NCBI RefSeq assembly: GCF_030052815.1
Contig: NC_079497.1
Coordinates: forward strand, 17,932,258 to 17,996,257
Reading direction: 5' to 3'
DNA length: 64,000 nucleotides
Source of the DNA: Hevea brasiliensis
Lineage: Eukaryota; Streptophyta; Magnoliopsida; Malpighiales; Euphorbiaceae
Position 1 is the stretch's first letter, and every line of letters begins with the position of its first letter. This document shows positions 1-12,308 of the stretch, one piece after another. Made by a program: the position numbers and the translations under genes. The notes under the pieces are model-generated. The model was given only the letters and a program-made list of their open reading frames with translations, did not search any database and was not told the origin of the DNA.

Positions 1-1430
1 ATGTTCTCTGTGCAAAGTTTACCATGACAATCGGACACATTATTCTTAGAGAATGGATTCAGAAGGCAGAAATGGGAGATTCGATAAACGAAACTGACAC
101 TGCAATTGTAACTGTGCCTTACAAATGGCTGATGGTGGATCGCGTGGTAGAGGAGCTCTATGATGAGTGACAAATATACGTAAATGGAAATGGCGATAGC
201 TACAGATGCCATATCTGAAATTCACATAGAGCAACTCCTTGACAAGATAGAAGTAGAAGGAACCTTGGAGATAAAAGGTGCCAAGGTCATTTACAAAGAG
301 GAACCAAAGAAGGATGGCCCAGAGGAGATACAGCTTCAAGACCTATAACTTACACCTACAAAACTGGATGACATACTGACAGGAGGATGTGTCCTTCCTT
401 AATGGTTTTTGTGATTAGAATCAAATTGTCATAACACCGGAAGATGTGTCCATCATTACCTTCAGATGTCTCAGTTCCATCAGAACATTTGAATGGTTAG
501 TCATGCCTTTCAAGTTAAAAAATGATGGTGCTGCATATCGAAGAGCTATGGACACCACTTTTTCATAACATGCTTGGACAATTCATGGAGGTGTACTTCG
601 ATGACATAGTGATACAATCCAGGAAAGTAGATAACTACCTGGAGCACCTGAGGAAGAGTTTCTAAAGGATGAGATAGCATCAGCTAAAAATCAATCCCCT
701 CAAGTGCACATTTAGAGTGAAAGCCAGGAACTTCTTAGGATTCTTGGTACATTAGAAAGCAATTGAGATTGATCAAAACAAAGCTAATGCAATCCAGGAA
801 GCTAAGCTGCCTCAGACTAAGAAACAGTTGCAAAGGTTTTTGAGGTGAGTAAATTATTCAAGGAGATTTATCTCTAACTTTGTAGGAAAGGAAAATGAAT
901 TTTCTGATCTTCTGAAACCTAGGTAAGAAAATGAGTTCAAGTGGGAGGAGAAGCACCAACAAGCCTTCGATAAATTCACGGACTATCTGACCAGGCTGCC
1001 GGTATTAGTTTTGCCCAGGGGAGGTGATCCACTGAAACTTTATTTTTCTATTGCATCTGACTTTATCGGTTGTTTGTTAGCACAAGATAACCAAGTGGGT
1101 CATGAGCAGGCAGTGTATTATTTCAATCAAAATCTTATAGACACAAAAACCAAGTACTGTTCTATTGAGAAGCTTTGTTTAGCTCTATATTTCTCTTATA
1201 TGAAATTGAGACATTATCTAATTGAATCCAGAGCGTATGTTGGTTCTTAAATCGATTTAATAAAATATATGCTATCTAAGCCTTTAATAACTGGACAGAT
1301 TAGGAAATGGTTGCTAGCACTGTCTAAAATTTACTTTAATATATTATCCTCAAAAGGTTGTAAAAGGACAAGTGCTGGTAGAATTTTTGGTAGACCATCG
1401 TTATCTAGAAGTGGTAGAAATAGTGGGGCA
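1..1430 (+). pseudogene. Tat pol fragment: linker, reverse transcriptase, RNase H
   Basis: Polyprotein fragment that copied element RNA into DNA. No long frame survives, but translation in shifting frames shows a linker before RT near 315-370 (GPEEIQLQDL), RT from about 490 (VMPFKLKN), the catalytic block near 590-615 (VYFDDIVIQS, so the xxDD pair is present), the RT connection with GFLV and RRFISNF near 740-890, and RNase H at 1011-1250 (LKLYFSIASDFIGCLLAQDN to KLRHYL). The region after RNase H, leading to the second RNase H, covers 1269-1430 (YMLSKPLITGQI). The first half of RT (fingers) is missing, so a deletion joins the linker to the palm near 400-480. Many stops and frameshifts mark it as long dead. 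Confidence 0.8.
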
Positions 1431-1486
1431 TGTAGACACTATATTTTGGCCGATTAATAAATTAATCATTTGGCAGAAACAACAAT

Positions 1487-1825
1487 TCTAGTCTAATTAA
1501 TTTTTATCTATTAGTTCATCAATTTTGTGTATTTTCTGAATTAGGATCCAATTGCAACATTATCCAATTCGATAAAGGTTGCTAATCTGTTGTAGTTCGA
1601 CCTTGGGATTGCCCAAACTCAATAATATTGGTTTTAAGTCTCATCAATAATACTAGTTTAATTAATTTTCATCTGTTAGTTTCAATATTCATCAATTACA
1701 TGTAGTCAGTTTCTAAATTGGAGTCCAATTCCAACATTATCCAATCTCGATAAAGGTTGCAATTTTATTGCAGTCCGATCTTGAGATTGCTCGAATTTAA
1801 TAATACTCATTTTAAGTTTCATTAA
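1487..1825 (+). repeat. Two-unit tandem duplication (about 165 bp) in the Tat LTR
   Basis: Two diverged copies lie head to tail. Unit 1 runs from CTAGTCTAATTAATTTT near 1487, and unit 2 from CTAGTTTAATTAATTTTC near 1652. Both contain an AACATTATCCAAT block followed by CGATAAAGGTTGC and then a TTTTAAGT end. After the array, short CCGATCT-like motifs recur irregularly to about 2205, which suggests that more copies have decayed. Confidence 0.65.
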
Positions 1826-2219
1826 GCTAAATCCTATATGCTTGTTTGAGTTTCAGTTTATCGAAGTTTGAGGGCTATTTATCCGATCTCTGAGCTCATT
1901 CTTGTTTAAGTTTTAATTAAAGTTTGATTTGCCAGTTTAGATCTAATTTTCGTCTGTAAATTACCCAGTCCTAATAATTGGCTTGTTTTAGTCTGGTCCT
2001 CAGACCATCCAATCCCAATAAAGTTCAATCTTATATACTTGCTTAAATTTCTATTTTATTCTCGATTGAAGTTCGATATTATGTTTTATTTTCGATTTTT
2101 ATGCTGTTAGTCCGATCTCTAAAGGTCATTGCATATAATTAAACTTATAATCTAACGCCGATCATGTGATTATCTGATCTCAATAAGAAAATAAGAAAGA
2201 CCGATCTTAAAGAAGTCTT

Positions 2220-2640
2220 TTATTTCATTAAACATTTGATTACATCATTCCACGGCTGGTCCTCCCCAGCGCACTCATCAGTTACATTATTTATGTCCTC
2301 TCCCTCTGGTTCACTCTCACTCTCAGCCTTAATACCTGGAGTAAACCTCTCGAGCCAGGTAAAGTCCTCTTCAAGATAGCGCTTGATGAGTTCAGTTAAG
2401 AGATCACCATGAGCTTGCACATAGGCACTGACTTCCTTCTCCAAGGCTTTATTCTCCTTCGCTTTTATCTCATCAGCAAATTTAGCCAGGTGGGTAGGTC
2501 AACTGGCCTTGGCATCTTTGAGTTCCTTTCATTAGCTCTTTAGAAGACTTCACCTATTCTTGGCATTCGCAGCTAAGAGCTGCCCCTTTAGAAGCTATGG
2601 CCTCCTGAATCGCCGTAGAGATCTCCCTCCTCAGAAAGTT
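2220..2640 (-). pseudogene. Antisense coiled-coil reading-frame remnant inside the Tat LTR
   Basis: Read on the minus strand, a coding-like stretch begins near 2640 and ends with a stop at 2220. The last 74 codons (from 2444) are open: a KEVSAYVQAHGDLLTELIKR segment, then EEDFTWLERFTPG, then an acidic tail (SESEPEGED). The upstream part continues in the same style (heptad-like, rich in Glu, Lys, Ala and Leu) but is interrupted by stops and a frame change. Its likely nature is the C-terminus of a coiled-coil protein of the kind that Tat/Ogre elements carry outside gag-pol. It runs opposite to the LTR orientation. Function unknown. It may have been captured by the LTR or be left over from an internal deletion. 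Confidence 0.45.
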
Positions 2641-5110
2641 CACTGCATAGGAAGCCCTCTAAACCCAACTCAAAGAACACAGATGAAATCTATTCCAAAA
2701 CTAAGTCAAGGGATAAGAAGAATAAACAAAAGGCCAAACAGAAGAATAGGCCAAAATTAGTGAAAAAAGACTTTGATAGAGCAATCTATGTGAAAGCCAG
2801 GGGAATGCACTTTAAGGTCCACTTTAAATTTATCAATGAGCCTTATATTTTGCTAGTTGAGATTGCTAAGAAGATGGCAAAGAGCTCAAAGTTTGGCTTC
2901 GTACTCCTGACTGATCTGTGCAAGCTCAGAGCAGCTGTTTCAGATGACTGAAGATTAGTTTGAACAGAGAGACCTGATAAAGAGATTAGTAACCACTAGA
3001 TCAGAATGATTTCAAATTAAGATAGGGGTAGAAAGGTTATGTGAGGATTTCAGAGACATCACTTTGAATCCTAGCCTTTGGTTTATAAGATCGAGTTCTC
3101 ACCATTAGATTTGAGTTAGTTAAAGTGATTGGGATACGATTTAATCTTCACCATTAATCCTATTTGTAAGGATGAATCCGGGCCATTAATTCAAGGAAGT
3201 TAAAGCATTTTGGTACACTCCAGTCTCTACCATTGATTTTATTTGTAAGGACAAATCTTAGGCCCTCGGATTAAAGTGATCAATGCAAATTTGGTACCTT
3301 TCAATCCCAACCCTTAATCTGATTCATAAGGCATAACTCCCAACTATTGGATCAAAGAAAAAAAGGACAAAGGAGTCCTGGATTGATCGCTGCCCCTAAA
3401 TCCTTGGTCACTTTAATTCTTGACATTTAGATGTCGTCCTTTTAAATCCAGACCCTCCTTCTTTTTCATCTTGAATCCTGGCCCTCCATTTTAAGGCCCC
3501 CATTCCCTATAAATACCCAAAATTTGCACTGTTGAGGGGGTCCCTTTCCCAAAAAGGGCTGAGAGAATATAAGGAGGAGGCTTTAGAAACGTCAGTTTTC
3601 TAAAGAATCTTCATTGTAATATCAGTACCAGACAACCTATTTTCACCAAAGTACCTTAATTTATCACTTTTGATAGTGCTTTAGCTTTATTTTCTGAGCT
3701 TCATATGCCAGAACTCATTTACCCCATCATTGCAAGAGCCCCCTTGCAGGTAAAATTCTTGACGTCTGCGTGTTTCGTTTAAGGGGATATATCTATGATG
3801 TTACGTAAGTTAGAATCTAAACCTTATAAATATTTAGTCATGCTAAACTCTTAGAGAAATAAGGTTAAAATTAATTTGTGCTTATTTAGTAAATATTACT
3901 ATTATGTTATTACAGTACTGTGAAATATCATTTTTATCATTTTATTTTCTATTAAAAGCATGTTTCTAATTTCAAAATAGTTTAGGAATAATAGTTTGAG
4001 TTTTGGATGAAATAATATGTAGTAGTTAGAGTTCGAATGTAATAAATAGAGTTCGGATGTGACTATAAGAGATAGGCAATAATAAAAGTAGGGTGTGTTA
4101 GAATGAGTTTAGATATTACAGGGTTAGTAAATCTGAGAGATCGAAAATAACACATATGGAGTTAGGGAATAGTGCATTTTTATTTTATAGCATTTATGTC
4201 ATTTTACTATTCCGAAAATAATAAGAGTCTTGGAGAAACATTACATGGTTTACTTTTTAAAATATTGGGAGTTCGTGAGAGAGTCGTTTCCTTGGATCCC
4301 CTTTCATATTTATGAAAAACATTTTTTTACGCCTCTTAAATTTCAGAGAAATTTTTTCCATTTAGCATGTTAATAAATGTGCGATGTTGAAGCACAAGGG
4401 AGGGTCCTTCCTAGGATTATACCTTTATTGAGGGAGAGTCCTTCCTTGAATTGGATAATCTAAGCGTGCATAATTTGACTTCATCTCTAAGTTGCCAAGT
4501 CGTCTATCAATATGGGTAATGATTTTATGATTGATGTTCTCGATGATGGGACTTTGATTCATTAACTAAGAGTCCTCATTGATGAAGAAAACTCTTTAGG
4601 CTTTAATTAACATATTTCTTTTGAATTGGAGTCCTAATTAAAAGGAATGAAAATCTATACCCATACTATTTCAATTATAAAAATTCACTTCACACACCAC
4701 ACCCTTAATTGTTTGGATGCCAATTATGAGATGAATGATGAGTGAGCTGAGAGTCCTCCTCACTCATTATGAATCTCTAGGAACCAAATAATGCATCTTC
4801 GGAATTAGAGTCCTAATTTTACAGAGGGAGGAATTTAATAAAAATCATAATAAAAGTCAGAGTCATAATTCACTATAGGGTCATCTCATCTACTTATGTT
4901 CTTAGGATAACCTCGAATGGTGAGACATCAACTTACATCGTAATTTAAACCCCAAAATTATTAGTTACGAAGAGTACATCCTTAAATCCACTTACCCTTG
5001 TTAAGGGACGATGTGGGGTGCCTAACACCTTCCCCATACATATATAGATCCCGAACCCAGAATCTCTATCTTAAAAGTGGTAAAATTATTTATAACAATA
5101 AATGGTTTTC
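2641..5110 (+). repeat. Remainder of the Tat solo LTR, left of the Athila insertion
   Basis: Low-complexity, AT-rich LTR sequence. The stretch 2700-2950 is briefly open on the plus strand (KKDFDRAIYVKARGMHFK) but matches nothing I recognise. The part 3060-3480 holds several copies of a phrase like ATCCTGGCCCTC or ATTCATAAGG. A TATA-like box lies at 3508. The end near 4990-5060 contains the conserved Tat block GGGGTGCCTAACACC. The Athila element begins at 5111. Confidence 0.6.
3508..3516 (+). promoter_or_regulatory. Candidate LTR TATA box
   Basis: TATAAATAC sits in a C-rich context (CATTCCC before it, CCAAAATTTGC after it) and is followed about 40 bp later by GGCTGAGAGAATATAAGG and then TTCATTGTAATATCAG. 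This resembles the U3-R core promoter of Tat LTRs. Position and composition are the only evidence. Confidence 0.4.
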
Positions 5111-5561
5111 TGTTTACTGGTTTTACAACCCCGTAAGTGTACGGATTGCGAACAAGTAATAGAGTAGTGAGTAGAGTATCGTCTCACGAGAAATTTAATT
5201 TGTAACTACCAAACTACACAGTGATTTTGACTGTTTAGGCTATCGAATAATGAGGGAATGAAAGTTGTTTATTTTAAATGCTAGAATGATAAACTTAAAA
5301 TGAAATAATCTATTTTGAAACAATTTCGGAATTAAGATTTCACACTTGAATCTTACTATGGGTGTTATTTTGTTTATTTACTGGATTGAGAATGATTTGC
5401 CTTGATAGAAATTAATCCTAAGGTATCCTAAGTCCTCTCTCAAGGCACCCAGGGTGTATTTTAATTAACTTAAACTTGACTTTCATGGCGATCAAATTAA
5501 TTAAAACCCTTTAAGGTCTTTGACCAATTTTGAAATTCCATAAAGGTAATCTATAACACCA
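5111..5561 (-). repeat. Athila 3' LTR, outer part (interrupted at 5561)
   Basis: First 451 bp, in window orientation, of the left LTR. It aligns with 42589 onward (same GAGTAGTGAGTAGAGTAT and TATCGAATAATGAGGG blocks) with scattered substitutions. It breaks off after TAAAGGTAATC at 5561, where chromovirus C entered. TAATC (5557-5561) is repeated at 27246-27250. Confidence 0.9.
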
Positions 5562-8500
5562 CTATTTGCATAGCCTGGTATATTTTACTATTCCGGTGAC
5601 CGGTGTCGGTCTGAACAACTGAGGCGATTAGAACCATACTTAAGACAACTAGATAAGCCCTGAACACAAATAATAGGTAATTGCCAATTAGTTAAGTATA
5701 AATAAGAAAAACAAAACATAAGAAGTTAAACGAGCCGAGAGTCACAGCGATGGGTGACCTTTTTGGAAGGACTGCGCAGTCGATTTAAACTCAAATTTTA
5801 AACCGTAAAATGTGACGATGCAGCCTTTAGGACTATTACGAACATAGTGGAAAAGAGAAAATCACGAAAAAGAATTGTTAAGCTAGTCAAATAATTAGGT
5901 CAGGGAGCCAGAAGAAATATTGAATTATTTGCAAACTGGGTTGAACCAGCGAGGGGCAATTTAGTCAATTCACCCTGAAAGCTGACTCCTGACCTAACTA
6001 TCAAATAAAATCGGAGAAAAGAAAATTTCGGAATTGGGAATTAAATTAAAGAACTAAAAAAAAATAAAGGAAAAGAAAACAAATTTAATAAAGGATTATG
6101 ACATGCGACATCATAATTAAATTTTAAATTAATGGAAAAATTTGACTAAGTCAAAAAGCTTTGATAAATATACAAAAAGTAAAAGAAAAAAAAAATCACC
6201 ATCTTCTTCTTGCAAGGTTGCTGCCCCATATCCCTCTCTCTCTAAATTCCATAGCTTTCCACCATTTATGAGTTATTCAAGCTTGAATAACTTGAATTTC
6301 TCCCATAAATTTTAACCTTGAACCCTAGAAAACTTCTAAATTACCATATAAAGGAAGATTTAAGGAAAGAAAAAGTGAGAAATTGGAGGAAAAAGTGAAG
6401 ATCAAAGACTTCACTTAAGGTTAGTATTTTAACTTTCGATTTTCTACTTAAATGCATGCTTAGCTACTTAAATTAACTTAGAAACTAAAGAAATGAAATA
6501 AAAATAATTATGAGGGACCAAACCTTAATTTCGGTCAACTAGGGTTTTGATGTGTGTATGCATGAATTTGATGGACTTAACAGTGAATGTGATCTTGATT
6601 GGGTTGAAGAAGCATGGATATAGGTATTGAATTTGTAAAATGCAACAATTTAGTGAGTTAGGGTTTTGGACACTTAGGGTTTAGGAGTAAAAAATGTGAG
6701 AAATTGTGAAATGATGTTTTTGACCTAGTTTGAGGTGAGAAATGGTCATTTGTGACCAAATGAAGTGTGTTGGAAGTGTTGGAATTGAGTTCAAATTCGG
6801 ATTGAATATGGTCATGCTACAGGCAGCAGGACCAAGGTCCCTTTGAGGGACCAAAACTGAAAATTTACAAGTCCAATTGGTATGAGACCAATTGGGAATG
6901 AAAATAGACACAAAATGGAACATTTTTTATTTAGGAATCATGCCCAAAAAGTGGCCAAAACCTAGTGAACAAATTGACCAAATCTAGATTTTCTTAGTCT
7001 GACCTATACAAAAATAACCAAATAAATAGTATTTGTTCATTTGGCCATAACTTGGGCTAGACAGGACTAAATGACCTAAAATTTTACCAGTGGACAGTTG
7101 AGATATAGACCTAAAACTTTCATGATGAACACAAACCCAAATTATTCCCTTAACCAAGTCATTTGGCCTCCAAAATTTGGTGACCTAAAACTTCCAGAAA
7201 CAGTTTGGTGCCCAGAAATCTGGGTTAAGTCCAATCCGGCAGCCATGATTCAAATGGCGATAACTTGAGCTACAAAACTCCAAATGGAGTGATTAAGACT
7301 ATAGGGAACATTTTCTATGAAGAAAGGTTTTCCAAATTCTAACAGAAAAATGACCAATGGAACAGTGCAACATAAGACACAAAAACTGAAAATTTGCAAA
7401 TTTGCCTAAAAGACTTAGAATTTAATTAAACAACCAAAACCAACAAATTTAGTAACCAAAATGTGGTATGTGGGTGAAGTTAGAATTCCCATACCTATTA
7501 AGCCTTAGAAAGTCAACAAATTAACTTGAATAGTGTCGTGAATTGTAACCCCGAAACACAAATTTTAAAGAACGTCAAGTTTAGCATATTAAAGCTAGGT
7601 ATAAGTAGATTTGAATTTATTTTTGGAGTTATGATAAATGGTAATACTAAAACACTGTGAAACTGTGTGTTTCAGTGGAAAATAATACCGTGAAAGAACC
7701 CGAGACATCGAGTCAAGGCCAAGAGGCGACTCGTATAAGGTTTGTGCACAACTAACTATTTTGTTACTTTTCACTTCTAAATTGATTTGAACAAGTTTAT
7801 TTTATGATTTATAATTTTGTTGTGTTGAGGATTTTAATTTGTTGAATGAAATTGTATAAATTAAATGTAAATTTTCTTATGCATTTAAGGATTTATTGCA
7901 TGGTTTTGAGATTTGAAAATTTTAAGTTTGATGTATTGCCAACCTTGAGCATGAATTTATGATGATTAAATATGTTGATGATTTGTAAACACTTTGTAAA
8001 TAGAAATTGCTTTGAATATGATTTGAAACCACATGGCAAAATTTGTTGTGAATTCTCATTAGCTTGTCTAGTGAGATATCTCCTCCACTAGATGGGGCAA
8101 GTTTCTTCCTCTCTGGCTTGCCAGTTGAGGAAGAGTTTGAATGAGTACTCATATATACTAGCTAGTCTTTGTTCCTCCCTTTTAGCCTCGGTTATTGAAA
8201 GAGTGTGAAATGTCGTGGTGTACAACACGGCATCTATTTGAATTTTGGGTCATGGGTTCAACTATGTGAATTATTGCAACGCCCTTTAAATTATGCATAA
8301 TTTGATAAATTGTGATTGAAATAAATAATTTCTTAGTGATTCAAAATATTTTTGTATTGTTTCGGAATTTAAAAGAAATGTAAATAAATAGTTACTATTT
8401 GATCAAAATGTTATTCAAATGAATAATTTGCATGAATGAAAATATTGATTTCTTAATGTTATGAATATTGAAGAATTTAGAAATTTTAAATTTTTACTTG

Positions 8501-9289
8501 TTATGAATTGTCAAGCATAACTTGTATTAAGTTTTAAATTATTAGTTTGTGCACCACTGAGTTCACCACTCAGCGATAGCTTTGTATACTGTCGCAGGTG
8601 AAAGAAAATATAAAGCAGCTAAGCAAGATTACTAAAAGGCATAGTGAGACTATCTTCGGGTATATCATAGGTATACCCTTGTCCTTTAGATTTTGATGTA
8701 ATTCTGTAATTATATGTATGAAATTTCCTTTGAGTAGTTGTATCAACTCTTTTGTAATATATATATTTCGATTGTAATCAAATACAAATTATTGTAATAT
8801 TATCTTGAGATTTTATATACTTATAAAGTTTTGCACTATTAAATTTTAATGCTCCCATGAATGTGAAAATTAATTTGTTTACCTTAATGAGATGTTTTAA
8901 TATTTGATTTAATTTACACTGTGTATTGAGTAGTTTATGCAGATTTGTGAAATGAGATTGAATAATGGAGTTGGGATTGAGAAATATATTGGGAGTGTCT
9001 TTATTTTTAGGTTTTGAAGAACTATTTTCTCAAAATATAGACGGCACTCTGCCAAAATTTTTGTAAAAATTATGGAGATTTCAAATATCTAAGAATTTAA
9101 TTTATGTTTGGACTTTAAATAAAGGTTTTTAAAATTTGAAAAAAAATTTATCCACCAATTTAAAAACGAATGAAAATTATTTTAAAATCCCTTGTAGTAT
9201 ATTTAATGGGTTATCAGTAGGTAAAGTACGGTAATTCATTAGGTGTACTACGGGAGCATGTTACATCTTACGAGGAGTAGGGTGTGAAA
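5562..9289 (+). repeat. 5' LTR of chromovirus C (about 3.73 kb)
   Basis: Pairs with 12309-13459 plus 24615-27245. Shared landmarks are the start TATTTGCATAGCCTGGTAT, the CACCATCTTCTTCTTGCAAGG block (6197 and 12966), the CCACTGAGTTCACCACTCAGCG block near 8553 and 26512, and the end TTACGAGGAGTAGGGTGTGA. Modules of the form ATAACTTGAGCTACAAAACTCC recur in its middle about 210 bp apart (7045 and 7258). I see no independent gene in this LTR. The short open frames in it have no family features. Confidence 0.9.
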
Positions 9290-9297
9290 TGTTTTAG

Positions 9298-9309
9298 TGG
9301 TATCAGAGC
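9298..9309 (+). other. Primer binding site of C (initiator tRNA-Met)
   Basis: TGGTATCAGAGC lies 8 bp after the LTR end. It is complementary to the 3' end of plant initiator tRNA-Met, which primes minus-strand synthesis in many copia and chromovirus elements. Confidence 0.85.
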
Positions 9310-9481
9310 AAAGATTTTAAAGTAAATTTTGAACTGTGAATTTGAAATATTTTTCGATAAGTACAACTGCACGAATGTTTGATACATATAGTACATTTAC
9401 ATCATAAATATGAACTAACGGGGAGAAATCTCCTTGTGTTGGTTATACAGGAAATAGAAAAAAAAAATCTTGTGAATAGAT

Positions 9482-10300
9482 ATGGACAAGGGGGATAAAA
9501 CGATAGAGCAGTCTGATACAGCTAACGTACAAGAAGAGGCCCCAGTTTCGTAGAGCGTTGGAGGTCCAACTGCACCAGTCCCTCCTATACAAATTACTGC
9601 ACAAACGGCCTAGCAGATGGCCATGTTCTTTCAGCAAATGGCTAATAATCTGTCAGCTCAGGCCCAAGTACAAACCCAACACCCTCAAGAGCAGCATGAA
9701 AAAGAGAAAAATGAGAAACCTATCGGTCAAATTTCGAGTAGTAATTTAGGAAAGAGAAAAGATTTTGAGGGACCCCGAGCTCCTAAGTATGACAGAGGCA
9801 GATCTTCAGGGTGGAAGCAATTAAGAACAATTCTTCAAAGAACTAGAAGTTCCTACCCTATCCGTATCTGTGACATTTGTGAAAAATTTCATGGGGGTAG
9901 TTGCCATAGGGTCACTGGAGCTTGCTTCAATTGTGGTGAAATTGGACATTTTTCCCGAGATTGTACTAGCGCACGTCGATTTATGCCACATACTACACCA
10001 GAGGAATTAGTTCAAGATTCTGATTTTAGAGGCTCATTAATAGTTAGTAGGGGCAGAGGTAGAGACAGCACTTCAGGTAATCCTCGCACAATAAACCAAC
10101 CTGAGCAGAGGAATACACTAGAAAGAGGGAACGCCATGCATCGAGGGGAAGAAGCAGAGACTTCAGATGTAGTTGTCGGTATGTTCTTAACTTGTGAAAG
10201 GAATAATTATGTACTAGTTGATTCCGGCTCTACTTATTTATATGCTAATGCTAAAATTATAGGTTCTACTGCTATTCCCTTGCATGGAGATAAATTTTGA
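9482..10300 (+). pseudogene. C gag-protease remnant lacking the capsid domain
   Basis: An ATG at 9482 (MDKGDKTIEQ) opens a frame that is continuous to 10300 except for two TAG codons near 9551 and 9614, both one C-to-T change from CAG. The open part from 9617 gives 227 residues: a Gln-rich stretch (FFQQMANNLSAQAQ), then basic spacer, then a complete zinc knuckle CFNCGEIGHFSRDC (CX2CX4HX4C) that binds element RNA, then the protease active site LVDSGST. The roughly 200-residue capsid domain seen in the related element D is absent between the Gln-rich segment and the spacer, so a deletion removed it. The frame ends soon after the protease site. Confidence 0.8.
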
Positions 10301-12295
10301 TGTGTTAGTGATTAGTCTTTTAGGATAAGAATTACGATAATAAGTGTGATTGGAATTAATTTTGGAAAAGTTTCTAGTAAGAGACATATCATAGACTATG
10401 ATAAATTATAAAGTTAATTAGTAAGCCTAATTAGGTATGACAAGAGGACCTAAGAGTAAGTTGTAATAATATATCTGCCCTAAATGGAAGTAAAGGTACT
10501 ACTATTGATAGATGTCAGTGAGTACCATAATCAAAATAAGTTTAAGATATTAGTGGATTTGAAAGAAATAAGACATAAGAAAGTTTGATCTATTGGGATG
10601 TATCATAGTAACTATGCAATATTCTTGATATTTGTGCTGTAAGCTGCAGATTACAATACTGACTTGAGATTTATTGTGTAGAGCTACGTACTACCCAATA
10701 GTACATAAGGATAAGAATAGTTATAAATGACTTTCGCTTTGGTACAAATATACCAAAATAGAGTTTTATTACTAGAACTGAGTTTGAAAATCCTAATTCG
10801 GGATTTAAAACCCTATAATTAGAATATCAAAAGATCATGGTTGCAAGGTAGTGAGAGTTAAAGACTCCGTTACCCTAGCATGAATTATAGTACATCAAGA
10901 ATTGTTATGGGACTAGAGATTTTAGCATGGTAAAAATTAAGAAAAAAACACTTATAGGGCTAAGTCATCTAGTATCCGATATGGGGTTTATAATTGTTAT
11001 GGTATTGCAATGGATCTTTTGCTCAAAGTTTAGTAAGGAACAGTATTCTATTTGTGTAGTAGTAAGACAAAAAATATAATTTTGTTCCCCTATAAGAGAC
11101 AGGATGCTATGGATGACAATTATAACTTATAAAACAGTTAAGAAATGATATTCTACTGATAACAGTAATTCGATAGGAACTAGTTGGCCAGGTATTCTTT
11201 AAGAAGAGCACAATTTTATTGTGCGGATCATAAGGATTAGATTAGAATTAAAGTGAAACTTTTGAATAGCATGGGAAACAGGAGAGTCCGGTAGACTCCC
11301 TTCTTAAGATTATAAAATTATTTATGGTTAAAAAAAAATAAAGGGTATTGATTGCAAACCAACGGAAAATAAGCTATAGAATATTGATAGATAAAAGAGT
11401 TGTGGAAGTAAAGATTAGAATAGTTGGTGCGAATGTAATAAAGAAACGTTATGAATATTAGTTAAAGTGTTGACTAGAATGGTCAGAGGACCAAATCAAA
11501 GTAATATTGAAGTATAGTGGATTTATTAGGGATGATAAGAGATGCTAAATCATGACTCGACAGTCAAGTTAAAGAAGAAGATAAGATTGAGGAATAAAAT
11601 AATTAAAGTTAAGCTGTGGAAAAAAAAACAAATAGAATAGTAAGAAATGAGAAAAACACTAGATGAGGAAATGCCACCAGGGCAAATAACCTACTTAAGA
11701 CGCGTAACGATATCCTGAACAATTTTATCAAGAAAGAAATAAGTTAAACAAAAGCAAACAAGATAATACAAAATAACACATAGGCCTTGGTCATAAATGG
11801 AGATGGTAAGATAATGGTTATGGACCTATGGCCAAGAAAGAGATAAGCAGTTCATATATGACCAAAAAGGTCATTTAAAAAAAAAAAGAGACTACAAAGG
11901 AAAATAATTACTAAAACAACAGCAAGAAAAGACTAAAATATTCTAAACTAAACTGAAGGTTGCATCAAATGATCAAGAGATTTGATAAGAAAAGAGTAAA
12001 ACTAAGTTCTCACCCATAGGATCGTAGGAGGTCCTAGAAAGAGTGGACCCACTAGTACACAAATTTGCTTACCTCTAAAATTGAAATGAATTTGAATCTA
12101 ACTTATGACAGAAGCTTATAAGAAACTTGACACACGAGGTGAGCAATCGATGAGTAAATAGTATTGGTTAAAGTGCTAAGGAACCATTATTCAGGCTAGG
12201 AAGCTACTTAAGAGCATGAATAGGACATGAGGAGACAATACCCACAACTGTTCAGAGACTGATACCAGGTAAAATTTTGAGGACGAAATTATTTT
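10301..12295 (+). pseudogene. Degenerate C pol remnant; only the integrase C-terminus is recognisable
   Basis: No frame longer than a few dozen codons survives. Near 11940-12050 a patchy translation resembles the integrase C-terminus (LKVA, then KFSP, then EVLERVDPLVHKFAYL). Near 12240-12295 it resembles the chromovirus tail found just before the polypurine tract in element D (PGKI then RTKLF). The roughly 1.6 kb between, where reverse transcriptase, RNase H and the integrase core should be, is too altered for me to place domains. At 2.0 kb the region is about half of a normal Tekay pol. Confidence 0.55.
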
Positions 12296-12308
12296 AAGGG
12301 GGGGGAAT
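12296..12308 (+). other. Polypurine tract of C
   Basis: AAGGGGGGGGAAT lies directly before the 3' LTR start TGTAACACC (12309). It is the expected primer for plus-strand synthesis. Confidence 0.8.

Noticed and set aside
46..339. 97-codon minus-strand open frame with hydrophobic start
   Set aside because: It lies opposite the decayed Tat pol linker and has no independent family features.
9298..9309. tRNA gene signal from TGGTATCAGAGC sequences
   Set aside because: Only the 12-13 bases complementary to a tRNA 3' end are present, each next to an LTR. They are primer binding sites.
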